Assembly (NCBI RefSeq): GCF_043555935.1 | Contig: NZ_JBIGIB010000001.1 | Span: forward strand, 682,001-746,000 | Length of the DNA: 64,000 nt | Origin: Pelomonas baiyunensis | Lineage (GTDB): Bacteria; Pseudomonadota; Gammaproteobacteria; Burkholderiales; Burkholderiaceae_C | Direction of reading: 5' to 3' | Shown: positions 17,248 to 25,078 of the stretch, piece after piece | How the letters are laid out: each line of letters starts with the position of its first letter | Position numbering within the stretch: the stretch's first letter is position 1 | Notes under the pieces: model-generated | Told to the model about the DNA's origin: nothing | Database searches by the model: none | The model's input: only the letters and a program-made list of their open reading frames with translations | Program-made: the position numbers and the translations under genes

Positions 17248-17274
17248 TTATCGTCGGCTGATGGATTGACTTGA
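17248..17274 (-). promoter_or_regulatory. Sigma28 promoter of fliC2
   Basis: Minus strand: TCAAGTCA, 11 nt, GACGATAA. One mismatch from the GCCGATAA -10 consensus. The predicted mRNA has a leader of roughly 170 nt, including a GC-rich stem (GGCTCC / GGAGCC) at 17136-17152. This promoter, the fliC3 terminator and the leader fill the 342-nt gap between fliC2 and fliC3. Confidence 0.8.
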
Positions 17275-17296
17275 ATCCCTTTTTGCAAATGCGCCC

Positions 17297-17331
17297 AAAA
17301 AACGCCACCCGTCCCGGTGGACGGGATGGCG
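17297..17331 (-). terminator. Rho-independent terminator of fliC3
   Basis: Minus strand: GC-rich stem of about 12 bp (arms GGACGGGATGGCG and CGCCACCCGTCC with one bulged base), followed by six T residues, 83 nt after the fliC3 stop. It lies just upstream of the fliC2 promoter, so the two flagellins are separate transcription units. Confidence 0.88.
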
Positions 17332-17413
17332 TCAAGGGGCTTGAGCTGGAGGGGTGAGGCCTTCCGTCTTCGAGAGAGACGGTGCGCTCAGGGCCAGCGA
17401 GGCTGGCCCGGGG

Positions 17414-18280
17414 TCATCGAAGCAAGGACAGGACTTGCGACGGAATCTGGTTCGCTTGCGCGATCATCGCGTTGCCTGCCTGCTGGAGGATGTTGGCTCG
17501 ACTCAAGTTGGCGGTTTCCTGCGCAAAGTCGGCATCGGTGATGCGGCTCTTCGCAGCGCTCTGGTTCTCCACCGAGATCTGCAGGTTGGAGATGACCTGG
17601 TCCAGGCGGTTTTGCGAGGCGCCCAGCGTGGCGCGCTCGGAGCTGACCTTGTTGATCGCGGTGTCGATGTTGCCGATGACCGTGTCGATCGTCGTGCCCG
17701 TGGCGGTGTTGTCGATCACCGCGCGGCCCGTGCCCTGGTTGTCCGTGCCCGCGACCGTCGTGATTTCCGTGGCGGTCGTCATGTCCGTCGTGGCGACGTC
17801 GATGCGGTCGTTGGAGGTCACGTTGGCGCCGACCTGGAAGGTCTGGGTGCCAGCTGCGGAGGTGGCCAGGATGGCGCGGCCGTTGAAGGTCGTGCCGCCC
17901 AGCACGCGCTGGATTTCCTTGGACAGTTCGCCGAATTCCTTGTCCAGCGAGTCCTTGTCGGCGCTGGTGTTGGTGGCGTTGCGGGCCTGGACCGCCAGTT
18001 CGCGCATGCGCTGCAGCGAATCGTTCACCTTGGACAGCGCGCCTTCCGCCGTCTGCGACAGCGAGATGCCGTCGTTGGCGTTGCGGATGGCGACGTTGCC
18101 GCCGCGCACCTGGGCGCTCAGACGCTCAGAGATGGCCAGACCGGCGGCGTCGTCCTTGGCGGAGTTGACGCGCAGGCCCGACGACAGGCGTTGCAAGGAG
18201 GTGGCGAGTGACGACTGCGTGGTCGCCGTGTTGCGCTGCGCATTGAGCGACAGCAAATTGGTATTGATGACCGAGGCCAT
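17414..18280 (-). CDS. fliC: Flagellin, first copy (called fliC3 here)
   Basis: Filament subunit, 288 residues. The start MASVINTNLLSLNAQRNTA at 18280 has a good ribosome-binding site (AAGGAAG, 9 nt upstream); a 24-residue upstream extension in frame is discarded. D0/D1 motifs LSSGLRVNSAKDDAAGLAIS and SRITDADFAQETANLSRANI flank a short Thr-rich middle. Its long leader (about 225 nt) with stacked hairpins suggests post-transcriptional control. Confidence 0.97.
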   Translation of the reverse strand: MASVINTNLLSLNAQRNTATTQSSLATSLQRLSSGLRVNSAKDDAAGLAISERLSAQVRGGNVAIRNANDGISLSQTAEGALSKVNDSLQRMRELAVQARNATNTSADKDSLDKEFGELSKEIQRVLGGTTFNGRAILATSAAGTQTFQVGANVTSNDRIDVATTDMTTATEITTVAGTDNQGTGRAVIDNTATGTTIDTVIGNIDTAINKVSSERATLGASQNRLDQVISNLQISVENQSAAKSRITDADFAQETANLSRANILQQAGNAMIAQANQIPSQVLSLLR

Positions 18281-18307
18281 GATGCGCTTCCTTTCAGCTT
18301 GAAAAGT

Positions 18308-18354
18308 CCCGGCAAAGCGCCGGGCGAAGACCCGAGTGCCCGGGTGAGGCACCC
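18308..18354 (-). other. Hairpin cluster in the fliC3 mRNA leader
   Basis: Three short GC stems lie 28-74 nt upstream of the fliC3 ATG: CCCGGC/GCCGGG (18308-18324), ACCCG/CGGGT (18330-18345) and GGGTG/CACCC (18342-18354). The last two share GGGT and so exclude each other. No known riboswitch class was recognised. Confidence 0.45.
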
Positions 18355-18510
18355 GTGCTGTCCGCTCAAGCGCACCTTTTCAAGCGCGCCTTCGCGGCGA
18401 CGCCCGACGCCAGTCAACCGTTGAAGTCCATGGCTCCGCCCGTGAGCGAAGTCACACCACCTCGGCCTTCCAGCCGGACCACGGTACTGTTTCCAGCGCC
18501 GTTGGAATGG

Positions 18511-18538
18511 CTATCGGACAGCGCAAGACGTTTCTTGA
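18511..18538 (-). promoter_or_regulatory. Probable sigma28 promoter of fliC3
   Basis: Minus strand: TCAAGAAA, 12 nt, TCCGATAG. It is one base longer than the 11-nt spacing of the other sites and has two -10 mismatches, but it is the only FliA-like site in the 651-nt region 18281-18931 facing fliC3. The rest of that region holds the fliC3 leader, a structured stretch at 18725-18800 and the promoter of the TPR gene. Confidence 0.5.
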
Positions 18539-18724
18539 GCTGCTTTTGTCAAGGCCTGTGATCTATTGAACAGCGGGGCTGCCAAGGGCTTGTTTGTTGG
18601 ATCGGTTTTCGCGGCCAGGAAGCGCATCAGGAAAGGGCGGCGAAAGGATCCGGTCGGGCCGAGGGCACGCTGCCGGGGACATTCAACGGTGGGGTCGGGC
18701 GGGATCTCCTGTCTTCAAGCCAGC

Positions 18725-18800
18725 GGGTTGTGGAAGCAACCCGGCTGAGGGGGAAGCGCGAGACCGCCGAGGTGGTGAAGCGGTCTCCTGTGTGTTTTCG
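18725..18800 (+). ncRNA. Unassigned structured stretch, possible small RNA 3' end
   Basis: Plus strand: GGGTTG-TGGAAG-CAACCC (18725-18742), then a perfect 8-bp stem GAGACCGC / GCGGTCTC with a 12-nt loop (18760-18787), then a T-rich tail (TGTGTGTTTT). This looks like a terminator with no upstream plus-strand gene. No known RNA family was recognised. Confidence 0.25.
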
Positions 18801-18879
18801 GCAGCGCCGGCGGCGAACAGCCGCGGAGTAAAGGCTGTGGAACTGGGCTTTTCGGCGGATTGCGGTACGGGTCGGTGCC

Positions 18880-18906
18880 TAAAGTCCAGCGCATTCCGGC
18901 CGATAA
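18880..18906 (+). promoter_or_regulatory. Sigma28 promoter of the TPR gene
   Basis: TAAAGTCC, 11 nt, GCCGATAA. The -10 is a perfect FliA consensus and the -35 has the enteric TAAAG form. It ends 25 nt before the ATG at 18932. It is the best-matching sigma28 site in the window. Confidence 0.88.
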
Positions 18907-18931
18907 CCCATGCCGGACTGGAGTTTTCGCC

Positions 18932-19396
18932 ATGCGTGCACAGTCCAACACCGCCCGTTCCAAGAGCGTCCACCGCCCGGTGACCGTTCCTGCCAACGAC
19001 CCCGCCATGTTGCTGGCGCGTGCGCGCAATGCCGCGTTCGCGGAAGCCTCCAAGGGCAACCTGGGCGGCGGCTTGGGCGTGCTGTATGACGCGCTGCAGG
19101 GCGAGCCCATGAGCCACGACCTGCTGTCGGACATGGCGGCCCTGCTGCTGGCCGCAGGGCGGCTGGAGCATGCCGCCGCTTACGCCGAGCGTGCGCTGCA
19201 AGCCCACAGCCTGCATGGCCCGAGCCTGTACACCCTGGCGTTCGCGCTGTCGGGCCAGGGGCAGGTGGACCGGGCCATCGGCGTGCTGAGCGAGCTGCAA
19301 AGCGGCGCCGGCCGCGACAGCCTGCAGGCCGAAGCGCCGGAGCTGGTGCCGGTGGCCATGGTGGAGCTCAAGCGCCTGCGCAGCTTGCCGCGCTGA
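18932..19396 (+). CDS. TPR-like protein of unknown function in the flagellar regulon
   Basis: 154 residues from MRAQSNTARSKSV, directly behind a consensus sigma28 promoter. After a basic N-terminus (1-25), about 90 residues form helical pairs with TPR-like signatures (LSDMAALLLAAGRLEHAAAYAERAL, then HGPSLYTLAFALSGQGQVDRAIGVLSEL read as helix pairs). There is no signal peptide or membrane segment, so it is probably cytoplasmic. By position it could be a chaperone or scaffold for late flagellar proteins; that is inference. Confidence 0.8.
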   Translation: MRAQSNTARSKSVHRPVTVPANDPAMLLARARNAAFAEASKGNLGGGLGVLYDALQGEPMSHDLLSDMAALLLAAGRLEHAAAYAERALQAHSLHGPSLYTLAFALSGQGQVDRAIGVLSELQSGAGRDSLQAEAPELVPVAMVELKRLRSLPR

Positions 19397-19417
19397 CCCC
19401 GCCATCCTTTGCCTGAC

Positions 19418-19457
19418 GAGGCCCCGCCAGCGGCAGCTGCGGGGCCTCGGTGTTTTC
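19418..19457 (+). terminator. Rho-independent terminator after the TPR gene
   Basis: Perfect 10-bp stem GAGGCCCCGC / GCGGGGCCTC with an 11-nt loop, followed by GGTGTTTTC, 22 nt after the stop codon. It insulates the flhD promoter region (19458-19618), in which I see no convincing -35/-10 pair. Confidence 0.85.
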
Positions 19458-19618
19458 AAGCCCTGAAGGCCTGACGCCCGTGTAGGAATTTGCCTGACAC
19501 GCGCCGCCAGAAAACACGACGCTGTGCACCGACAGCGCCTGATATCGGCAGAGAAGGGCGGTCAACACAATCCGTTTCACGTTCTCACCCACGCCCAACC
19601 TCTGAAACGGAAACCGCC

Positions 19619-19939
19619 ATGAACGCCGACCAAATGCTCGCCGAGATCCGTGAAGCCAACCTGTCGTACCTGATGCTGGCACAGAGCCTGATTCGGGCCG
19701 ACCGTGAGCAGGCGCTCTACCGCCTGGGCATCAGCGACGACACCGCCACGCTGATCTCCACGCTCAGCCCGGCCCAGATCATGAAGATCGCCTCCGGCAA
19801 CACGCTGCTGTGCGCCTTCCGCATGAGCGACGACCTGGTGTGGGGCCTGCTGACCAACCACAGCAAGCCCGGCGCCAACGAAAGCGTCAACCGCCTGCAC
19901 GCCTCCATCCTGATGGCGGGCCGTCACGAGCACGTCTAA
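19619..19939 (+). CDS. flhD: Flagellar master regulator subunit FlhD
   Basis: Partner of FlhC in the FlhD4C2 activator of class II flagellar promoters. 106 residues from MNADQMLAEIREANLSYLML; the upstream frame extension is unrelated to the family. Conserved stretch: AQSLIRADREQALYRLGISD and LSPAQIMKIASGNTLLCAFR. It is separated from flhC by 136 nt that include a GC-rich repeat. Confidence 0.97.
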   Translation: MNADQMLAEIREANLSYLMLAQSLIRADREQALYRLGISDDTATLISTLSPAQIMKIASGNTLLCAFRMSDDLVWGLLTNHSKPGANESVNRLHASILMAGRHEHV

Positions 19940-19942
19940 AAA

Positions 19943-20011
19943 CCGCTGCCCCCGGCGGCGCCTGTCGCGCCGCTGCCCCCCCCGAGGGGGGCGGCTTGGG
20001 GCGGCCCGGCG
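19943..20011. repeat. GC-rich hairpin repeat between flhD and flhC, copy D
   Basis: Plus strand: GGCGGCGC-CTGTC-GCGCCGC hairpin, then a C8-GA-G6 hairpin, then GGCGGCTTGGGGCGGCC. The two-hairpin layout and the C-run/GAGGGGG element resemble repeats A-C, but the flanks differ, so it may be a distinct subfamily. It may tune the flhD:flhC mRNA ratio; that is inference. Confidence 0.5.
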
Positions 20012-20075
20012 CTCGCCCGCAGTACCGAACACCGAATACCGAACCTTGAGTTCACACCGATTCCAGGAGCCCACC

Positions 20076-20612
20076 ATGCGCGTCAAGAGCATCCTCACCG
20101 AAGCCAAGCAGATCGAACGTGCCGTTCAGCTGATCCACCTCGGTGCCCGCCTGCAGGTGCTGGAATCGGAAACCGACCTGTCCTACGAGCGTCTGCTGCG
20201 CCTGTACAAGGAAGTCAGCGGCAAGTCGCCGTCCAAGGGCCAGCTGCCGTTCTCGACCGACTGGTTCATGACCTGGCAGCCCAACATCCACGCCAGCCTG
20301 TTCCTGAACATCCACGAGTACCTGAACAAGGCCGCCGAGATGGACGAGATCGACACCGTTATCAAGGCTTACCAGCTGTACCAGGAGCAGACCACCGCCC
20401 AGGGCCTGGAAGCCATGCTGTCGGTTACGCGCGCCTGGCGCCTGGTGAAGTTCGTGGACAACGGCATGCTGACGCTGACCAAGTGCTCCAAGTGCAACGG
20501 CCACTTCGTCACCCACCCGCATGAAGTGGCCCGCCACTACGTGTGCGGCCTGTGCAACCCGCCGGCCCGTGCCGGCAAGGGCCGCGCCCAGGGCGCCATC
20601 CAGATGCACTGA
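20076..20612 (+). CDS. flhC: Flagellar master regulator subunit FlhC
   Basis: DNA-contacting, zinc-binding subunit of FlhD4C2. 178 residues from MRVKSILTEAKQIERAVQLI, preceded by GGAG. The four zinc cysteines are present as CSKC and CGLC. Motif: GQLPFSTDWFMTWQPNIHAS. The next gene, a GT41 glycosyltransferase, begins only 12 nt after its stop codon, an unusual partner for flhDC. Confidence 0.98.
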   Translation: MRVKSILTEAKQIERAVQLIHLGARLQVLESETDLSYERLLRLYKEVSGKSPSKGQLPFSTDWFMTWQPNIHASLFLNIHEYLNKAAEMDEIDTVIKAYQLYQEQTTAQGLEAMLSVTRAWRLVKFVDNGMLTLTKCSKCNGHFVTHPHEVARHYVCGLCNPPARAGKGRAQGAIQMH

Positions 20613-20624
20613 GCGGGCGCCGCC

Positions 20625-22769
20625 GTGTCCGCGCCCCGGCCTGGCTCTCGCCCGCCTTCCCGACCCGGTTCCCACCCCAGTTCCCGCGCGGGCAGCAGCG
20701 CCCCGCTGGTCCAGCGCGCCGCTGCGTTGCTCGCCCAGGGGCAGGCCGCCGAGGCCGCGCAGCTGCTGACGCAAGCCGTCACCCAACACCCGGCCGACCC
20801 CGAGCCCTGGCTGCAGCTGGGCAACCTCGTGGCCGGCGCCGGCCATTGGGCGACGGCGGAGCGCTGCTATGCCAGCCGCTGCAAGCTGCCGCCCGCGGTG
20901 GCACCGGCGTTTTACAACTGGGGCGTGGCCCTGACGGAGTTGGGCCGGCACGACGAAGCCGCCACCGCCTACGCCCGCGCGCTGCAACTGCAGCCGGCCT
21001 ACCCGGCAGCCCGCCATGCCGTGTCGCTGGCCTGCCAACGCCGCGGCGCGCCGGCCGAGGCGCTGGAGCACCTGAACCAGGCCCTGAACGCCGACCCCGG
21101 CCATGCCCTGTGCCGGCTGGAGCGGGCCGGCGTGTGGCTCAAGCTGGGCCAGTGGGCCGCAGCGCTGGAAGACCTGGCTGGCTTGCCGCCATCGGCCGAC
21201 GTGTGCAACCGGCGCGGTATTGCCCTCAAGCACCTGCAGCGCCCCGCCGAAGCCCTCGCGGCCTACGACCAGGCCTTGCAACTGCGCCCGGACATGCCCG
21301 AGGCCCTGAACAACCGCGGCAACCTGCGCCTGCTGGCCCGCCAGTTCACCGCCGCCCTGGCCGACCTGGACCGCGCCGCCGCCCTGCAGCCCGACGGCGA
21401 CTGGCTGCAAGGCCTGCGCCTCTACGCCGCACTCCACCTGTACCAGTGGCCCCAGTTCGAGGCCGAGGTGCGGGCCCTGCAGACCGCCGTGGCCCAGGGC
21501 CGGCGCGTGGTGCAGCCGCTGGCCCTGCAGTGCGTGCTGGACGACCCCCAGGCCCAGTTGCAGGCCGCGCGCCTGTGGGCTGGCCACGCGTTTCCGCCGC
21601 GCGGGGCCTGGGCGCCCGCCCCCGACGCCGCGCCGAGCGATGGCCGCGTGCGGGTGGCCTACCTGTCGCGCGACTTCCGCCCTCACCCGGTGGCCTACCT
21701 CATGGCCGAGGTGTTCGAGCTGCACGACCGCCAGCGCTTCGAGGTGATGGCGCTCAGCTACGGCCCGCTGGGCGATGACCCGCTGCAGCAACGCTTGCGC
21801 GCGGCGTTCGACCGGTTCGACGACGTCAGCCACTGGACCGACGCGCAGGTGGCACAGCACGCGCGCCGCCTGGGCGTGGACATCGTGGTGGACCTGACCG
21901 GCTTCACCGACGGCGCCCGCAGTGGCATCCTGGCTTGCCGGCCGGCACCGGTGCAGATGCTCTACCTCGGCACCCTGGGCACGGCCGGCTCGCCCGTGGT
22001 GGATTACCTGCTGGCCGATGCCACGGTGGTGCCGCCCGAAGGCCGCCAGGCTTGCGACGAGGCCGTGATCTACCTGCCCAGCTACCAGGCCAACGACCGG
22101 CAGCGACCGCGTCCGGCCGCGGCGTCGCGCGAGGCGCTGGGCCTGCCGGCCGAGGCCTTTGTGTTTTGCTGCTTCAACAACCCCTGCAAGATCGTTCCCA
22201 CGCAGTTCGCGGCCTGGGCCGAGATCCTGCACGCGGTGCCGGGCAGCGTGCTGTGGGTGTTGGACGAAGACGCACACGCCAGCGGCAACCTGCGCGCGCA
22301 TGCGGCAGCCGCGGGCCTGGCGCCGGAGCGGCTCGTGTTTGCCCACCGCTGCGGGCGCGAGGCCTACCTCGCCCGGCTGGCTGCGGCCGACTTGTTCCTG
22401 GACACCTTGCCCTACAACGCCGGCACCACGGCCAGCGACGCACTCTGGATGGGCCTGCCGGTGCTGACGCAGCCCGGCCGTTCGTTCCCGGCCCGGGTGG
22501 CTGCCAGCCTGTTGACGGCGGTGGGCCTGCCCGAGCTGATTGCGGCTGACGGCGCGTCCTATGTGGCCACGGCCGTGCGGTTGGCGCATGACCCCGCCGC
22601 GCTGGCCGCGCTGCGCGCCCGGCTGGCGGCGGCGGTGCAAGACGGCGGCTCGGCCTTGTTCGACACCCCGCGCTTCACGCGGCACCTGGAAGCCGCCTAC
22701 CTGGAGGCGCACCGCCGCCAGCAGGCCGGCGAGCCGACGCGAGACCTGGTGGTGGCGCCGCTGCCCTGA
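20625..22769 (+). CDS. TPR + SPINDLY/OGT-like glycosyltransferase (GT41), probable flagellin glycosyltransferase
   Basis: 714 residues, GTG start 12 nt after flhC; no ATG lies close enough. Residues about 27-270 form at least six TPR-like units (for example AFYNWGVALTELGRHDEAAT and EALNNRGNLRLLARQFTAAL). The GT41 catalytic part begins near 343 (RVRVAYLSRDFRPHPVAYLM) and has VDIVVDLTGFTDGARSGILA, PVQMLYLGTLGTAGSPVVDY and the C-terminal signature LDTLPYNAGTTASDALWMG. Caulobacter FlmG, a TPR/GT41 flagellin glycosyltransferase, is the closest functional precedent known to me. The sugar donor is unknown. Confidence 0.85.
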   Translation: MSAPRPGSRPPSRPGSHPSSRAGSSAPLVQRAAALLAQGQAAEAAQLLTQAVTQHPADPEPWLQLGNLVAGAGHWATAERCYASRCKLPPAVAPAFYNWGVALTELGRHDEAATAYARALQLQPAYPAARHAVSLACQRRGAPAEALEHLNQALNADPGHALCRLERAGVWLKLGQWAAALEDLAGLPPSADVCNRRGIALKHLQRPAEALAAYDQALQLRPDMPEALNNRGNLRLLARQFTAALADLDRAAALQPDGDWLQGLRLYAALHLYQWPQFEAEVRALQTAVAQGRRVVQPLALQCVLDDPQAQLQAARLWAGHAFPPRGAWAPAPDAAPSDGRVRVAYLSRDFRPHPVAYLMAEVFELHDRQRFEVMALSYGPLGDDPLQQRLRAAFDRFDDVSHWTDAQVAQHARRLGVDIVVDLTGFTDGARSGILACRPAPVQMLYLGTLGTAGSPVVDYLLADATVVPPEGRQACDEAVIYLPSYQANDRQRPRPAAASREALGLPAEAFVFCCFNNPCKIVPTQFAAWAEILHAVPGSVLWVLDEDAHASGNLRAHAAAAGLAPERLVFAHRCGREAYLARLAAADLFLDTLPYNAGTTASDALWMGLPVLTQPGRSFPARVAASLLTAVGLPELIAADGASYVATAVRLAHDPAALAALRARLAAAVQDGGSALFDTPRFTRHLEAAYLEAHRRQQAGEPTRDLVVAPLP

Positions 22770-22787
22770 ATCGCCGCTGCGCGAGGT

Positions 22788-24365
22788 TTAGGCAAGCAGG
22801 GCGGCCGGCGGCTGACCGGCTGCGGCGCGGGCCCACATGCGGTGGTACAGCGCTTCCAGTTCGCGGGCGAAGCGGTCCATGTCGTAGAGGCTGGCCGGGC
22901 GGGCGAGCAGGCGGTTGCGCTGTTGCTGGCGCTCGGTGGCGTTGCCGGCCAGCGCGCACACCCGCTCCACATAACTCGCTGCGTCCTGGCACACATTGGC
23001 GCCCAGGCCGGCGGCGGTCAGGATGCTGGCCGCCACCCGGCCGGGGAAGCTGTCGGTCATGCAGGTCACCACGGGCAAGCCGGCGGCGAGGGCGTCGCTG
23101 GTGGTGGTGTGGCCGTTGCAGGGCCAGCTGTCCAATGCCAGGTCTGCCGCGACCAGGCGCGCCAGGTGGGCGTCCATGTCCACCGGCGGGGCAAACACCA
23201 GCCGGTCGTCGCTCAACCCGGCGGCGTGCAAGGCGGCCCGCAGGCGGGCATCGGCTGCGTCGCCACCGCTGAGTTGCCACAGCTGGGCTTGGGGCAGGCG
23301 GCACAGGACGTCCATCCACGCAGCCCAGAGCGGTGGCGTGATCTTGTAGACCGCATTCGCGCTCAGCAGCACCAGCGCGTCGTCCCGCAGGCCCAAGGCC
23401 GCGCGCGGCGGGGCGGCAGTGGCGCGGCGTTGGCGGTCTTGCGGTTGGTAGCAGTGGGGCAACTGGGCGATGTGTTCGGTGCAGTCAGCCGCATGCGCCA
23501 GTGGCGTGACGATGGGGTCACCGATCAGGTAGTCGATGAACGTGGCCCCGCTGGTGCCGGGGAAGCCCAGCCAACTCGCCTGCACCGGCGCGGGCCGGCA
23601 GGCGAGGGCGGCCAGGCGGCTGCCGGCGGTGTGGCCTTTCAGGTCCACCATCACGTGCACGCCGTCCGCGCGGATGCGCGCGGCGGTGGCGGCCAGGTCC
23701 AGGGCGGTCACGTCCACCCAATGTTCAGCGGCCTGTTGCACGCGCTGGCGCAGTGCCGAGCCGTCGTCCGGGCCGTGGCTGTACAGGAACACCTCGACGG
23801 TGCTGCGGTCGTGCCGCTCCAGAAGGTCCACCATCAAGGCGGCCGTGGCGTGGGCATGGAAGTCGGCGGACAGGTAGCCCACCCGCAGACGTTGCCCGGG
23901 CGCCAGGGGCTGGGCCGTGACAGCGGGCAGGGCCTTCAGCCCGCGGGCGAGGTGGCGGCTGGCAAGTTCGCTGGCGCGGCGCAATTCGGCCCGCGTGTGG
24001 GGCAGGCCCACCAGCGCGAACGGCATGCCGAATTCGTCGTCGGCGTCGGCCGGCTTGGCGGCCAGCGCGGTACGCAGGGCGGCGAGGTCGGCGTTCAGTT
24101 GGGTCCAGTCGGCCGCCTTTTGCGTGGCGTGCACCAGGTAGCCCTGTGCCATCACGCTGCCGGGGTTCAGCAGGGCCGGTGTGCGAAAGGCTTCGGCCGC
24201 CTGGCTGTCCAGCCCGAGGGCCTGCAGGGCGAAGCCCAGTTGCAGGTAGGTGTCGGTGTCGGTCGGCGCCAGCGCCAGGGCCTGCAGCAGCACGTCCACC
24301 GCCTCGGCGGCGCGGCCGGTGTGGCGCAGGTGTTCGGCCTGCTGGCGCAGTGTGGCCGGGGTCAC
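22788..24365 (-). CDS. Second SPINDLY/OGT-like glycosyltransferase (GT41)
   Basis: 525 residues from a GTG whose codon overlaps the upstream methyltransferase stop (GTGA). Only about two TPR units precede the catalytic part (LRQQAEHLRHTGRAAEAVDV and TYLQLGFALQALGLDSQAAE). GT41 motifs: RLRVGYLSADFHAHATAAL, VHVMVDLKGHTAGSRLAALA, PVQASWLGFPGTSGATFIDY, and LDSWPCNGHTTTSDALAAG. It is a paralogue of the enzyme encoded at 20625, convergent with it, with a much shorter TPR region, which suggests a different protein target. Confidence 0.85.
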   Translation of the reverse strand: MTPATLRQQAEHLRHTGRAAEAVDVLLQALALAPTDTDTYLQLGFALQALGLDSQAAEAFRTPALLNPGSVMAQGYLVHATQKAADWTQLNADLAALRTALAAKPADADDEFGMPFALVGLPHTRAELRRASELASRHLARGLKALPAVTAQPLAPGQRLRVGYLSADFHAHATAALMVDLLERHDRSTVEVFLYSHGPDDGSALRQRVQQAAEHWVDVTALDLAATAARIRADGVHVMVDLKGHTAGSRLAALACRPAPVQASWLGFPGTSGATFIDYLIGDPIVTPLAHAADCTEHIAQLPHCYQPQDRQRRATAAPPRAALGLRDDALVLLSANAVYKITPPLWAAWMDVLCRLPQAQLWQLSGGDAADARLRAALHAAGLSDDRLVFAPPVDMDAHLARLVAADLALDSWPCNGHTTTSDALAAGLPVVTCMTDSFPGRVAASILTAAGLGANVCQDAASYVERVCALAGNATERQQQRNRLLARPASLYDMDRFARELEALYHRMWARAAAGQPPAALLA

Positions 24366-25057
24366 TCGGGCGCAGCCGCGGCAGCGGGGTCGGGAGAGGC
24401 GTCTGGCACGACGCGGTTGGCCACGGCCAGCAGCGACATGCCGTTGAAGAAGAACATCGCCTCCAGCGCCCACGGCGTGTACTTGCGAATCACGTTGGCC
24501 AGCGTATGAGGCGTGTACCAGCAGTTGTGGTCCGGGTGCACCACTTCCACAAAGGTCTGCGCGCCGCTGTTGTAGTCAAAGTGCCGGCGAAAGCACGAGA
24601 AGGCATCGGGCACAGTGATGATGTACTGCTGCGCGCCCACGGCGTCGAGCTGCTTCAGGAAGCCCTCCACATCCGGCACGTGTTCCATCACCTCCGGCAC
24701 CAGCACGGTGTCGTAGGGGCCGGTCACGTCGGCCCAGTCGCTGTAGAGCTGGCCTTTGAGGTGCGGGCGCATCAGCTCGAACGCTTCACCGTGGATGTCA
24801 AAGCCATCCAGCTCGCAGTGGGCGTCCAGCTGCAGGTGCAGCGAGCGCTTCAGGTCGGTGATGGGCCAGTCCACGCAGCCCACGTGCAGCACGCGCTTGT
24901 CGGCGCACAAGGCGGCAAAGGCGTCCAGCCGCGGCACGCCCACCAGCTCTTCGCCCACCTTCACCTTCTGCACGAAGTACTTCTGGTGGGCGTATTCCAG
25001 CGGTGAAACGGGCAGGTCGTCCGCAGACTTGCGTTCGGTGGCGAGGGCGGGTGTCAT
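24362..25057 (-). CDS. Class I SAM-dependent methyltransferase
   Basis: 231 residues. The SAM-binding motif I appears as RVLHVGCVDWP near 54-64, then a Rossmann-like alternation with DTVLVPEVMEHVPDVEGFL near 115-133. HPDHNCWYTPHTLANVI is typical of sugar or glycan-linked methyltransferases. It sits between a GT41 enzyme and a GT32-like gene, so O-methylation of the flagellin glycan is a reasonable guess. Its stop overlaps the downstream GTG. Confidence 0.8.
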   Translation of the reverse strand: MTPALATERKSADDLPVSPLEYAHQKYFVQKVKVGEELVGVPRLDAFAALCADKRVLHVGCVDWPITDLKRSLHLQLDAHCELDGFDIHGEAFELMRPHLKGQLYSDWADVTGPYDTVLVPEVMEHVPDVEGFLKQLDAVGAQQYIITVPDAFSCFRRHFDYNSGAQTFVEVVHPDHNCWYTPHTLANVIRKYTPWALEAMFFFNGMSLLAVANRVVPDASPDPAAAAAPE

Positions 25058-25078
25058 GGGCGTTCCTTGGTTGGGGCC

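Noticed and set aside
18725..18742. Hexaloop hairpin as an ANTAR target
   Set aside because: Loop TGGAAG lacks A at position 1 and G at position 4, and there is no matching second hexaloop.
19542..19549. GCCGATAT on the minus strand in the flhD upstream region
   Set aside because: Perfect -10, but no TCAAG or TAAAG at the right distance, and no minus-strand gene to serve.
20052..22712. Very long antisense reading frame opposite flhC and the GT41 gene
   Set aside because: It is a by-product of GC-rich third-position codon use; the translation is low-complexity (His/Gln/Arg/Gly) and matches no family, while the sense frame has clear motifs.
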